NCBI GenBank assembly: GCA_009699205.1
Contig: WLOP01000009.1
Span: 1 to 55,699 of the forward strand
Length of the DNA: 55,699 nt
Direction: 5' to 3'
DNA from: Actinomycetota bacterium
GTDB taxonomy: Bacteria; Actinomycetota; Actinomycetes; Nanopelagicales; Nanopelagicaceae
This document shows, in pieces, positions 1 to 8,630 of this stretch. The position numbers were made by a program, and so were the translations under genes. The notes beneath the pieces are model-generated. The model did no database searches. It was given only the letters and a program-made list of their open reading frames with translations, and was not told where the DNA came from. Numbering within the stretch: position 1 is the first letter of the stretch; the number at the start of each line of letters is the position of its first letter.

Positions 1-1
1 G

Positions 2-79
2 GATGAGAAAACTAAGGACAGTGAAGCAAGAACGATAAAAGCGACATTGGTCCGTTTCATAAAGGAACTTTACGCATAG
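2..79 (+). CDS. C-terminal fragment of a protein cut by the window edge
   Basis: An open frame runs from base 2 to a TAG at 77-79 and encodes about 25 residues ending RFIKELYA. It contains no start codon, so it would be the tail of a gene beginning outside the window. The composition (basic, helix-like) is plausible for a real C-terminus, and the next gene converges on it with a 66-bp gap. Nothing in so short a piece identifies a family. Confidence 0.45.
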   Translation, partial: DEKTKDSEARTIKATLVRFIKELYA

Positions 80-145
80 GGCTCAATTAATGATAGGTCT
101 ACCGCCCACTCTGTCTAACCTTCACCCTTCGCTCAGATACAAAAG

Positions 146-1564
146 TTAAATCTCGACACCAATGTATTTGGTCTCGAGGAATTCGTGGATTCCGTCGAAG
201 CCACCTTCGCGGCCTAAACCACTCTGCTTCATTCCGCCAAACGGTGCTGCCGGATCTGAAACCACTCCTCGGTTAATAGCAACCATTCCTGATTCAATTC
301 CTTCAGCTGCCTGAAGTGCGCGCTTAAGGTCCTTGGAGAAGATGTAACTAATTAAGCCGAAATCGGTCTCGTTTGCGAAGGCAATACCTTCGGCATCGGT
401 ATCGAAAATAACGATTGGCGCGACTGGTCCGAAGATTTCATTCTTCAAGATGACGTTATCAACTTCGCAGGTAAGCACAGTTGCAGGATAGAAGGCGCCA
501 TCACCTTCTGGGACCTTGCCGCCAGTGCGCACCTTTGCGCCACCGCTAACAGCTGAATCAACCAATGCTGCAATCTTGTCTCGTTCTTTAACGGAAACAC
601 TTGGCCCTAAATTCACTCCGGATTCCATACCAGGTCCCATAACAAGGGCTTCCATTGCTTGAGTAAATTCAACGGTAAAAGCTTCGGCAATTGCACGTTG
701 TAGGTAGATACGGTTCGCAGCTGTGCAAGCGGATCCACCATTGCGCATCTTTGCAATCATTAAACCTTGTACCGCTGCTGGAATATCTGCATCATCAAAA
801 ACGACGAATGGTGCGTTGCCGCCAAGTTCCATGGAACAACGGATCACTCGATCTGCCGCTTCATGCAAGAGCACGCGACCGACTTCTGTAGAACCTGTAA
901 AAGACAAATTCTTGATACGTGGATCGTGAAGCATCTTGCTAATTGATGCACCGACTGGTGTAGGCAAAATGAGATTAACTACACCTTTAGGTACGCCAGC
1001 TCGTTCGAGAATATCTACAATTGCCATTGCGGTTAGCGGAGTTTCACTCGCGGGTTTAAGAACTACAGTGCAGCCAGCTGCGAGCGCAGGGCCGATTTTT
1101 CTCGTCGCCATCGCGGCTGGATAGTTCCAGGGAGTAATGAGAAGTGAGACGCCGATTGGTTGGTGGGTGACAAGAATTCTCTTATCGCCACTTGGTGATT
1201 TTCTAAAGTCGCCTGAAATTCGTACCGCTTCTTCTGCAAACCAGCGGAAGAATTCAGCGGCATAAGTAATTTCGGCTTTGGCATCAGAAAACACTTTTCC
1301 GTTTTCGCGCGAAACTAATGTGGCAAGTTCATCGGCTTCGGCGATCATGATTTCGAAAGCCTTACGTAAGATTTCTGCGCGAACTCGAGGGGCGGTCTTG
1401 GCCCACGGGGTAAAAGCTTCGTAGGCTGCCGCGATTGCCGCTTCAGTTTCTACTTCACCAGCGGTGGCTACTTCGGTAATGAGGGATCCATTGCTTGGGT
1501 CATACACGGGCATCGTCCCCGAGCCATCAACCCACACACCATTTATATATAACTTTGAGCGCAT
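146..1564 (-). CDS. gabD: NAD(P)-dependent succinate-semialdehyde dehydrogenase family
   Basis: A 472-residue aldehyde dehydrogenase, full length for the family. The family oxidises an aldehyde to its acid through a cysteine thiohemiacetal. Visible landmarks are the oxyanion Asn in TPWNYP (N147), the cofactor motif FTGSTEVG (222-229), the general base in MELGGN (E246) and the nucleophile in GGSACTA (C280). Overall similarity is to the GabD/succinate-semialdehyde branch, which feeds succinate to the TCA cycle; the exact aldehyde cannot be read from sequence. The start ATG at 1564 lies 6 nt after a TATGCT hexamer with no Shine-Dalgarno sequence, so a leaderless mRNA is likely. The gene is divergent from the APC permease. 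Confidence 0.88.
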   Translation of the reverse strand: MRSKLYINGVWVDGSGTMPVYDPSNGSLITEVATAGEVETEAAIAAAYEAFTPWAKTAPRVRAEILRKAFEIMIAEADELATLVSRENGKVFSDAKAEITYAAEFFRWFAEEAVRISGDFRKSPSGDKRILVTHQPIGVSLLITPWNYPAAMATRKIGPALAAGCTVVLKPASETPLTAMAIVDILERAGVPKGVVNLILPTPVGASISKMLHDPRIKNLSFTGSTEVGRVLLHEAADRVIRCSMELGGNAPFVVFDDADIPAAVQGLMIAKMRNGGSACTAANRIYLQRAIAEAFTVEFTQAMEALVMGPGMESGVNLGPSVSVKERDKIAALVDSAVSGGAKVRTGGKVPEGDGAFYPATVLTCEVDNVILKNEIFGPVAPIVIFDTDAEGIAFANETDFGLISYIFSKDLKRALQAAEGIESGMVAINRGVVSDPAAPFGGMKQSGLGREGGFDGIHEFLETKYIGVEI

Positions 1565-1570
1565 ATGGCG

Positions 1571-1576
1571 AGCATA
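1571..1576 (-). promoter_or_regulatory. -10 element for gabD, probable leaderless start
   Basis: On the minus strand TATGCT is followed by 6 nt and then the ATG of gabD, leaving no room for a ribosome binding site. This is the usual arrangement of actinobacterial leaderless promoters. No convincing -35 is needed or seen. Confidence 0.5.
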
Positions 1577-1631
1577 CGCTCTAAGATGGCAAGAGTGAAA
1601 AGGGTTAGTACGTCGTATCGGGGGAAAATTC

Positions 1632-3965
1632 GTGCCTAAGTCATGGACCGATGGTGCTCCAGCGCCGGCTGTTCTTAAAGAACATGCACACCTAAAAGAT
1701 CCCTTCCTTTATAAGGTCAAGCGTCGGATCCTCGGTAACCCCCTCAACCGTCACTCTTTAGGGCATCAACGTTTGGCAAAACGTTACGCCCTCGGAATTC
1801 TTTCTAGTGACTGCATCTCCTCTTCGGCATATGGCAGTGAACAGATCCTGATTGCTCTCTTGCCTGCGTTTGGTCTTGCTTCGTTTGCGCTGATGATGCC
1901 AATGACTGCTGTGATTATTGCAATCCTCATAATTGTGACACTGAACTATCGCAACGTTATCGCCGTGTATACAAAAACTGGTGGTGCATACATGGTGGCG
2001 CGAGATAACTTCGGGCCGACAACGTCGATTGTTGCAGCAGTTGCATTGATGCTCGATTACATCGTGACCGTTGCAATTCAATCTGCTGCTGGAGTAGCTG
2101 CCATTATTTCAACTTTCCCATCTTTGCATCCGGGCAAGATTTATATGACCTTAGGCGTAATTATCCTTATTACTTACGGAAATCTCCGCGGTGTCAAAGA
2201 GGCGGGCAAATCTTTCGCTCTTCCTACTTATCTTTTTGTTTTCGCGATGGCGGTCGTCTTTATTACCGGTTTATACCGAGTTGTGAGTGGCAATCTTCCT
2301 GTTCTAGATACAAACTTGCCAGGCGCTGTAGCGGTGGGGCAAGCGCAAGGGCTATTAACTTTCAGCGCAATATTCATTCTGCTTCGCGCTTTTGCAAATG
2401 GTGGTTCATCTCTCACTGGGCTTGAAGCAATTTCCGATGGCGTTGCACTTTTTAAAGTTCCAGAAGATAAAAATGCGCGCCGCACACTTGTTGTAATGAG
2501 CTCCATCCTCGGCACCCTTGTCGTGGGAGTTTCTTGGTTTGCTCAGAGAATTCATGCGATGCCTTATGAGAGCGGAACTCCGACGGTAATTTCGCAGATT
2601 GCTAAGGCGGCACTTGGAGACGGCGCCGCAGGTAAGACATTCTTTATCTTCGTACAGGCTGCCACGATGTTAATCCTCTTTGCTGGCGCTAACACCACAT
2701 ATAGCGCTTTTCCAATCCTTTGTAATTTTGTTGCTACAGATGGATATCTGCCCCATCAATTAAGTAAGCGCGGACACCGCTTGGCATTCTCGAATGGAAT
2801 TATTTTCCTTGCGGGAGCAGCGATGTTATTGGTTCTCTTCACCCGCGCTTCCGTAGATCACCTTGTGGCTTTCTACGCGTTAGGTGTATTTACAGGATTC
2901 ACTTTGGCTGGATTCGGTATGGCAAAGCACGCTTACGTTCACCGCATCGGTGCATGGAAAGTGAAGATGGTTATCAACGCGCTTTCGGGCTCAGTTTCTG
3001 TCGTCGTAGTCTTTGTTTTCGCGATAGTGAAATTTAGTGAGGGCGCTTGGATTGTCTTGGTCATTGCTCCAATTGCGATTGTTTCGTTACTGCGCCTTAA
3101 TCGCCAATACCTCAAGGAACAATCGGCACTCAATCTTCCATCTACTGAATCTCGTGCGACTTCAATTAGTCGTCACGATGTAATAATTCTGGTGGATAGT
3201 GTTGACGTTGCAACTGTGGGTGCGGTGCGTTATGCACGTAGTTTGAATCCACATTATTTGAGTGCAGTTCACTTTGTTATAGATGACCAACGTGCCGAGG
3301 AAATCCGAAAAACTTGGGCAGCAACGTCAGCTCTCGACGATGTCATGTTGGAGTTAATCGATTGTCCTGATCGTCGACTTCCAAATGCCGCGATGGATTA
3401 CGCAATTCGTGCGACTTCATCTTTAGATACAGAAGTTACTTTGCTGCTTCCGCGTAGATCGTATGCTCCAGTTCTCGGAAAACTTCTGCATGATCAGACC
3501 GCTGAAGAAATAGCACGTCCAATTTCGCAGTTGCCGCGCGTAGTTGCGACAATTGTGCCATTCGATGTTGCTCAGATAATCTCTGGTAAATCAATTCTGG
3601 TTCATGATGAGCCAGAGGAGCCCATGGTTCATGTTGAGGCTGTGCCAGTTACTGCCGCTGAATTTAAAATCGGTGCGCCAATGAGCCACTATGCAGAGAA
3701 TTTAATTCCAATTGGAAAAATCACTTGGAGAACTCGAGCTCACGTCCAAGGGCGCGTGACCTCGATACGTACCGCGCCAAGTGGTGCCGCACCGAATGTT
3801 GAAGTTGAAGTATGGGATGAAACCGGTGGGGTTACTTTGCAATTCTTGGGACGGCGCGAGATTGCGGGCCTTGATGTTGGCTCACAATTGCGGGCAGAAG
3901 GAATGGTCGGTGAAAACGATGGAGCGTTAACAATTCTCAATCCATCGTATGAAATTCTGATTTAA
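1632..3965 (+). CDS. APC-superfamily amino-acid/polyamine permease with C-terminal OB-fold-like extension
   Basis: A 777-residue protein. Residues ~1-500 form a multi-span APC transporter: SSDCISSSAYGSEQ near residue 60, then repeated hydrophobic helices and a KTGGAYMVARDNFG segment. Residues ~520-680 are soluble and begin VIILVDSVDVATVGAVRYAR, like the cytosolic tail of actinobacterial APC permeases. The last ~80 residues (~695-777, ITWRTRAHVQGRVTSIRT to ALTILNPSYEIL) look like an OB-fold, with GRV, WDETGGVTLQFLGRR and NPSYE strands. Ordinary relatives are about 650 residues, so the tail is an addition. The start is GTG after GGGGGA. The gene is divergent from gabD. Substrate unknown. Confidence 0.85.
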   Translation: MPKSWTDGAPAPAVLKEHAHLKDPFLYKVKRRILGNPLNRHSLGHQRLAKRYALGILSSDCISSSAYGSEQILIALLPAFGLASFALMMPMTAVIIAILIIVTLNYRNVIAVYTKTGGAYMVARDNFGPTTSIVAAVALMLDYIVTVAIQSAAGVAAIISTFPSLHPGKIYMTLGVIILITYGNLRGVKEAGKSFALPTYLFVFAMAVVFITGLYRVVSGNLPVLDTNLPGAVAVGQAQGLLTFSAIFILLRAFANGGSSLTGLEAISDGVALFKVPEDKNARRTLVVMSSILGTLVVGVSWFAQRIHAMPYESGTPTVISQIAKAALGDGAAGKTFFIFVQAATMLILFAGANTTYSAFPILCNFVATDGYLPHQLSKRGHRLAFSNGIIFLAGAAMLLVLFTRASVDHLVAFYALGVFTGFTLAGFGMAKHAYVHRIGAWKVKMVINALSGSVSVVVVFVFAIVKFSEGAWIVLVIAPIAIVSLLRLNRQYLKEQSALNLPSTESRATSISRHDVIILVDSVDVATVGAVRYARSLNPHYLSAVHFVIDDQRAEEIRKTWAATSALDDVMLELIDCPDRRLPNAAMDYAIRATSSLDTEVTLLLPRRSYAPVLGKLLHDQTAEEIARPISQLPRVVATIVPFDVAQIISGKSILVHDEPEEPMVHVEAVPVTAAEFKIGAPMSHYAENLIPIGKITWRTRAHVQGRVTSIRTAPSGAAPNVEVEVWDETGGVTLQFLGRREIAGLDVGSQLRAEGMVGENDGALTILNPSYEILI

Positions 3966-3966
3966 C

Positions 3967-4056
3967 TGGCGGTGGCGGTGGGATTTGAACCCACGGTTGA
4001 GTTTCCCCAACACGCGCTTTCGAGGCGCGCTCCTTCGGCCGCTCGGACACGCCACC
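3967..4056 (-). tRNA. tRNA-Ser(CGA)
   Basis: Minus strand. The acceptor stem GGTGGCG/CGCCACC is followed by discriminator G and an encoded CCA (3967-3970). The anticodon loop CTCGAAA sits in a CGCGC/GCGCG stem and gives anticodon CGA. A long variable arm (GTTGGGGAAACTCAAC) marks it as class II, and the T-loop is TTCAAAT. It reads UCG codons and lies just downstream of tadA, on the same strand. Confidence 0.95.
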
Positions 4057-4084
4057 AGAGATGAGGATACAGCAAAGAATTTAC

Positions 4085-4537
4085 TTAACGTTGCCCTTTA
4101 AAAAAGCTTGAAAGCAAAGCAGAACACTCATCACGCAAAATTCCACTTGTTACTTCCGTTTTATGAAGTGCACGCGGATCTCGAAGAAGATCCCACACCG
4201 AACCAACCGCACCAGCTTTCTCGTCCCATGCTCCGAATACTAAATAGGGAATTCGTGACTGAGCGATTGCGCCAGCACACATCGCACAAGGCTCTAACGT
4301 GACAACGAGTGTGTGCTCTTCCAGTCTCCACTTTCCAAATTTCTCTGCAGCAGCGCGTATCGCAACTATTTCGGCGTGGGCGGTTGGATCTCCAATTTCC
4401 TCACGTCTGTTAATTCCAGTTGAAACAACTTCACCATCCGAATTGAGAATTACTGCCCCCACGGGAACATCGCCACTTGCCTTCGTAGATTCTTCCGCGA
4501 TCTTTATGGCAAGACGCATAGCCTCGGTCGTATTCAT
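4085..4537 (-). CDS. tadA: tRNA-specific adenosine deaminase TadA
   Basis: A 150-residue zinc deaminase of normal length. It converts A34 to inosine in tRNA-Arg(ACG). The catalytic HAE motif (H54-A-E56) and the PCAMCAGAI zinc motif (C84, C87) are both present. Its substrate tRNA-Arg(ACG) is also encoded here (36115-36187). It follows the gene at 4547-5008 on the same strand after 9 bp, so the two probably form an operon, with tRNA-Ser(CGA) just beyond. Initiation region is weak; the chosen ATG gives the conserved MNTTEAMRLAIKIA N-terminus. Confidence 0.93.
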   Translation of the reverse strand: MNTTEAMRLAIKIAEESTKASGDVPVGAVILNSDGEVVSTGINRREEIGDPTAHAEIVAIRAAAEKFGKWRLEEHTLVVTLEPCAMCAGAIAQSRIPYLVFGAWDEKAGAVGSVWDLLRDPRALHKTEVTSGILRDECSALLSSFFKGQR

Positions 4538-4546
4538 TAGAAGATC

Positions 4547-5008
4547 TTAAAGGTTAAGTAACTTGCGGAATTCTTCACCGAAACCTAAACGCGTTGCAAT
4601 CGCATCAAGTTGTTCATCTGGAAAAAGTTCTGCATCATCACAAAGCGCTGAAATTTCCATGTGATTCATGCCGAGGTCAGCCAAAATATCAAGATGCCCT
4701 GTCGGCATTGGTTCGTCGTCTTCATCGGGGAAAGGCAGATCTGCTAGTTCGATAAATTCTGCAGCTGCCTCATAATCGAACGCGCAAGTAATATCGCTGA
4801 GAAACATACTTATGTGCGCACCGAGAACACGAATCAACATAAAGAACTCTTCATCGATCGCCAAAAGTGCGATTGCTCCGCCATTTGTACGTTGACTTTT
4901 TAACGCATCAATAATGTGGGCTAAGTCATGTGCGCTAGGTAACTCGGCAAGGGTCCAGCGCCCATCTTCATGCCAAGCGGCTACGGCGATATCTACTTCG
5001 TTACTCAC
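4547..5008 (-). CDS. TadA-associated conserved actinobacterial protein
   Basis: A 153-residue acidic protein matching what I recall as the tRNA adenosine deaminase-associated family, found next to tadA across Actinobacteria. Visible features are an N-terminal VDIAVAAWHEDGRWTL strand segment and an acidic stretch FPDEDDEPMP around residue 98. No catalytic motif is apparent. The start is GTG, supported by AGGAGG 6 nt upstream. The gene is 9 bp from tadA and cotranscribed with it. Function unknown; a role helping or regulating TadA is an inference from linkage only. Confidence 0.82.
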   Translation of the reverse strand: MSNEVDIAVAAWHEDGRWTLAELPSAHDLAHIIDALKSQRTNGGAIALLAIDEEFFMLIRVLGAHISMFLSDITCAFDYEAAAEFIELADLPFPDEDDEPMPTGHLDILADLGMNHMEISALCDDAELFPDEQLDAIATRLGFGEEFRKLLNL

Positions 5009-5077
5009 CAGTTGCCTCCTCGCTCGCTTCCCCTAGGTTGCATCCTGACACTTATTTATTAGGAAAGAAAGCCCTGT

Positions 5078-5728
5078 ATGGTAGGAAGCATGAAAGTCCA
5101 CGTCGCCAATCACCCTCTTATCTCGCATAAATTAACTGTTTTGCGCGATGAAAAAACTGATTCGCCAACTTTTCGACGCCTCGTCGAAGAGCTTGTCACT
5201 CTCCTTGCATATGAAGCAACGCGCGACGTGCGCACCAAAACAGTTACTGTGCAAACTCCAGTAACTCAAACTCAAGGTTTAAAGATGGCCGAACCTCGCC
5301 CTGTTGTTGTTCCAATTTTGCGCGCAGGCCTTGGGATGCTCGAAGGAATGGTTCGACTCGTTCCCACTGCAGAAGTTGGATTCCTCGGAATGGTGCGCGA
5401 TGAAAAAACTTTAAAAGCTAGCACTTACGCTAACCGACTTCCTGATGATCTCTCCGGTCGTCAATGCTTTGTGCTTGACCCAATGCTTGCCACTGGCGGA
5501 ACCCTAGTTGCAGCAATTAACTTTCTGATTGAAAAAGGCGCAGATGACATCACTGCGATTTGTATCCTTGCTGCACCTGAAGGAATTGAATATATGGAGA
5601 AAGCGTTCGAGAATTCATCTGTGCCAATCACAATTGTGACGGGCGCTTTGGATGAAAAGTTAAATGAACATGGTTATATCGTCCCTGGTCTCGGGGACGC
5701 CGGCGATCGACTATACGGAGTTGTATAA
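5078..5728 (+). CDS. upp: Uracil phosphoribosyltransferase
   Basis: A 216-residue UPRT that makes UMP from uracil and PRPP in pyrimidine salvage. It shows [13 protein letters not shown] (near residue 75) and the PRPP-binding loop [11 protein letters not shown] (~131-141), with a conserved C-terminal [11 protein letters not shown]. There are two candidate starts: ATG at 5078 (AGGAAAG about 10 nt upstream) and ATG at 5090, which gives the usual family N-terminus [10 protein letters not shown] but has a cramped ribosome site. The stop at 5728 directly abuts the malic enzyme start at 5729, so the pair is cotranscribed and probably translationally coupled. Confidence 0.94.
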   Translation: MVGSMKVHVANHPLISHKLTVLRDEKTDSPTFRRLVEELVTLLAYEATRDVRTKTVTVQTPVTQTQGLKMAEPRPVVVPILRAGLGMLEGMVRLVPTAEVGFLGMVRDEKTLKASTYANRLPDDLSGRQCFVLDPMLATGGTLVAAINFLIEKGADDITAICILAAPEGIEYMEKAFENSSVPITIVTGALDEKLNEHGYIVPGLGDAGDRLYGVV

Positions 5729-7105
5729 ATGGCATCAACAAGTCCTGGCTACGGAATTACAATTCGCATCGAAGGTGCACCTAATTCACAACCCGTCGCA
5801 CTTGTCACCGCGGCGATTACTGGAGCAGGTGCAACGATTACAGCGCTCGATGTCGTTGAATCACTCATGGATAAAGTCGTTGTCGATGTCACCTGTGACA
5901 CCGTTGATGCCGCTCATGCCGAGACAATTACCAAAGCGATCGATGCTCATCCAGAATTAACTGTCCGCAAAGTTAGCGATCGCACATTCTTACTTCACTT
6001 GGGCGGAAAACTTGAAGTTCAATCTAAAGTCCCCCTAAAGACTCGTGATGATCTCTCGCGCGCCTACACACCCGGTGTTGCTCGAATTTGTCAGGCGATT
6101 GTTGATGACCCTTCCGATGCCCGGCGCCTGACTATCAAGCGCAATACGGTGGCTGTTGTAACTGATGGATCTGCAGTTCTAGGCATGGGCAATATCGGTC
6201 CCGCCGCAGCCCTTCCTGTCATGGAAGGTAAAGCTGCTCTCTTCAAGCGCTTTGCAGATGTGGACGCATGGCCAGTTTGTTTAGATACTCAAGATGTTGA
6301 TGAAATTGTCCGCACGGTACAACTAATCGCGCCTGTATACGGTGGTATCAACCTCGAAGATATTTCCGCTCCGCGCTGTTTTGAAGTTGAACGTCGCCTT
6401 CGCGAACTTCTTGATATTCCTGTTTTCCACGATGATCAACACGGAACTGCGATTGTTGTTCTTGCGGCCCTTCGAAATTCTTTGAAGTTAGTGAAAAAAG
6501 AGTTATCAGATTGCAAGATAGTCATGAGTGGTGCTGGCGCTGCCGGTACTGCAATTGCACGATTGTTGATGCAAAGCGGCGCAAAGAACATCATGGCATT
6601 TGATACCAAAGGTGCAATTCATAAGGGCACGATTACTAATGACCCTATGCGTCAATGGTTTATCGATAATTGTAATCCAAATGATTTTGCTGGGACTCTC
6701 CATGAGGCCATGGTTGGCGCAGATGTCTTCATCGGCGTAAGCGCTGCAAACATTCTCAAAGAAGAAGATGTCTCATCGATGGGTAAGGATGCAATTGTTT
6801 TCGCACTTGCAAATCCAGATCCCGAGATTGATCCAGCTATTGCTCGCAAATACGCAACAGTTGTCGCAACTGGCCGTAGCGATCAACCAAACCAAATTAA
6901 CAATGTTCTTGCATTCCCAGGAATCTTCCGTGGATTGCTTGATGCAAACGCTCACAAAATTACCGATGAGCTGTTAATCGCTGCGGCAGAGGCAATCGCA
7001 GATTGCGTAAGCCCTGAACAGCTCAATGCTTCATTTATCGTCCCTAGCGTTTTCGATCCAAATGTTGTGAAGGCGGTTACACAAGCAGTTAAGAATTGCG
7101 TGTGA
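5729..7105 (+). CDS. NAD-dependent malic enzyme with N-terminal ACT-like domain
   Basis: A 458-residue malic enzyme that decarboxylates malate to pyruvate, linking the TCA cycle to pyruvate. Residues ~1-80 (YGITIRIEGAPNSQPVALV) form an ACT-like regulatory domain. The catalytic part starts near residue 90 with DDLSRAYTPGVARIC and includes VTDGSAVLGMGNIGP, FHDDQHGTA (metal/substrate region, ~residues 230-238) and the Rossmann motif SGAGAAGTA near 267. An ACT domain suggests allosteric control by an amino acid; the ligand is unknown. It abuts upp and overlaps the next gene by four bases (GTGA, 7102-7105). Confidence 0.9.
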   Translation: MASTSPGYGITIRIEGAPNSQPVALVTAAITGAGATITALDVVESLMDKVVVDVTCDTVDAAHAETITKAIDAHPELTVRKVSDRTFLLHLGGKLEVQSKVPLKTRDDLSRAYTPGVARICQAIVDDPSDARRLTIKRNTVAVVTDGSAVLGMGNIGPAAALPVMEGKAALFKRFADVDAWPVCLDTQDVDEIVRTVQLIAPVYGGINLEDISAPRCFEVERRLRELLDIPVFHDDQHGTAIVVLAALRNSLKLVKKELSDCKIVMSGAGAAGTAIARLLMQSGAKNIMAFDTKGAIHKGTITNDPMRQWFIDNCNPNDFAGTLHEAMVGADVFIGVSAANILKEEDVSSMGKDAIVFALANPDPEIDPAIARKYATVVATGRSDQPNQINNVLAFPGIFRGLLDANAHKITDELLIAAAEAIADCVSPEQLNASFIVPSVFDPNVVKAVTQAVKNCV

Positions 7106-7710
7106 TTGAATTTGCGGCATCATTTGATGCCCAACTTCTTCCTATTGCACCATTTTTGATCTACCTGCTCATCGCAGTCGTCATTTTCTTTGAAACAGGC
7201 GTTGTTTTTGCCTTCTTTTTGCCTGGCGATTCAATTCTTTTTAGCGCTGGCCTAGTTGTCGCGGCTCGAAATGACTTAAACATTGTTGTACTAGCCGCGA
7301 TTATCTTCCTTTCAGCATTCTTCGGCGATCAGATTGGATATGTACTTGGCCGCACGATTGGGCGTCCATATCTTGAAAAACGTCAATCTCCCAGAATTAA
7401 ATCCATGGTGGCGCGTTCAGAGCACTTTTATGAACACAGCGGTTGGTGGGCGGTTGTTGCAGCTCGATTCTTCCCTTGGATCCGCAGTTTCATTCCACCT
7501 GTAGCTGGCATCGCAAAAATGAATTACTACAAATTCCTATCTGCCAACGCTCTCGGCGCGTTACTTTGGGGCGTGGGAATCACACTCGCCGGTTTCTATG
7601 CCGCGCGTTTCCCTTGGGTCAAGAGTTCGTCCTACGGCCTTGCCGCCTTCTTCATCGGCGGTTCATTAATTTCGGCTACGTGGAATTATTTTCGCGCTAA
7701 GCGCAAGTGA
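7102..7710 (+). CDS. DedA-family membrane protein
   Basis: About 203 residues with 5-6 hydrophobic spans. DedA landmarks are FETGVVFAFFLPGDSILF near the N-terminus, the G-D-GY motif FFGDQIGYVLGRTIG, and the arginine-rich re-entrant AARFFPWIRSFIPPVAG. The family is implicated in lipid-carrier flipping and membrane homeostasis. The GTG at 7102 overlaps the malic enzyme stop as GTGA; an in-frame TTG at 7096 is the alternative. It converges with the YdcZ-type transporter, overlapping it by 25 bp. A second DedA protein lies at 10434. Confidence 0.85.
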   Translation: MIEFAASFDAQLLPIAPFLIYLLIAVVIFFETGVVFAFFLPGDSILFSAGLVVAARNDLNIVVLAAIIFLSAFFGDQIGYVLGRTIGRPYLEKRQSPRIKSMVARSEHFYEHSGWWAVVAARFFPWIRSFIPPVAGIAKMNYYKFLSANALGALLWGVGITLAGFYAARFPWVKSSSYGLAAFFIGGSLISATWNYFRAKRK

Positions 7711-8618
7711 TTTGTTCCGCCGACTAAGACTCCAAAATAAGTCATAAGAATTCCGGTTACTAAATACCAACTGATATGTACGCTCGCTGTTGGTGCAAAA
7801 TAGTCAATAAGCAGGGAACCTACTAATTGGCCGCCGACAGATAGAAGTGTAAAAGTTAAAACTCCAAGGTGCTGAACAATTGTTGAAGAGAAAGCGATAT
7901 ATACAACACCTATTGCACCACCCGTGTAAATCCACCATGGCCCGAAGGGTAGAGAAACGAAATGTGTTCTATGCGTAAGAATTCCAAGAATTGAAAAGAA
8001 TAATAGGAATGTAGTTCCGGTAATGAAGTTCAGTAATGACGTGGTGAAACTCTGTTCCGTGAATTCATTAATCTGCCCATTGAATGCCCGTTGGAAACCC
8101 ACAATCGCACCCGCTAAGCCTGCAAGGCTCACTGCATAAAGAGAAAGATTTCGGGCGTCGATTCGATCTAACACCGAGAGTAAAACGGCAAGGATGGTAA
8201 ATCCCGCGGCCAGTACTCGTCGAAAAGTTATATGTTTCTTGCCTCCGCCGGTCATTCCTAATCGATCAACGCCTAACGACGCCACCGTTTGTCCTGCGAT
8301 AGAAGCCACCGAATAAATGGCAACACCAATCAACGGCACCATTTGCGTTTGGATCGCCACAAATGATCCACCCAACATGCCTGCCAATAGCCTCCATGCG
8401 GGTAAGGATTTGGCACGAACGGCGCTTCGTAACTTTACGGCTCCAGTTTTAATTCCAGGGATAAAGAGAGATGCCAAAGTTATAAGTATTAACCCTGAGC
8501 CGAATGAAACTAAAGCTGCTTCGAGACCGTTGTCCAGTCGGCTTGATAATTCTCCATTTGTGCGCGCCTGCAGTGCAATCATCACACCAGAAAGAATCGC
8601 TAAGAGGTCAAGACGCAT
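7686..8618 (-). CDS. DMT-type transporter of the YdcZ (DUF606) kind
   Basis: A 310-residue membrane protein with about ten hydrophobic segments in two homologous halves. Each half begins with a short motif of the same type: ALQARTNGELSSRL near residue 17 and GFQRAFNGQINEFT near 173. This is the arrangement of fused DUF606 proteins in the drug/metabolite transporter superfamily. Substrate unknown. It ends by overlapping the convergent DedA gene and lies 12 bp downstream of the ABC-F gene on the same strand, so may be expressed with it. Confidence 0.8.
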   Translation of the reverse strand: MRLDLLAILSGVMIALQARTNGELSSRLDNGLEAALVSFGSGLILITLASLFIPGIKTGAVKLRSAVRAKSLPAWRLLAGMLGGSFVAIQTQMVPLIGVAIYSVASIAGQTVASLGVDRLGMTGGGKKHITFRRVLAAGFTILAVLLSVLDRIDARNLSLYAVSLAGLAGAIVGFQRAFNGQINEFTEQSFTTSLLNFITGTTFLLFFSILGILTHRTHFVSLPFGPWWIYTGGAIGVVYIAFSSTIVQHLGVLTFTLLSVGGQLVGSLLIDYFAPTASVHISWYLVTGILMTYFGVLVGGTNHLRLARK

Positions 8619-8630
8619 TGGGAAAGAGTA

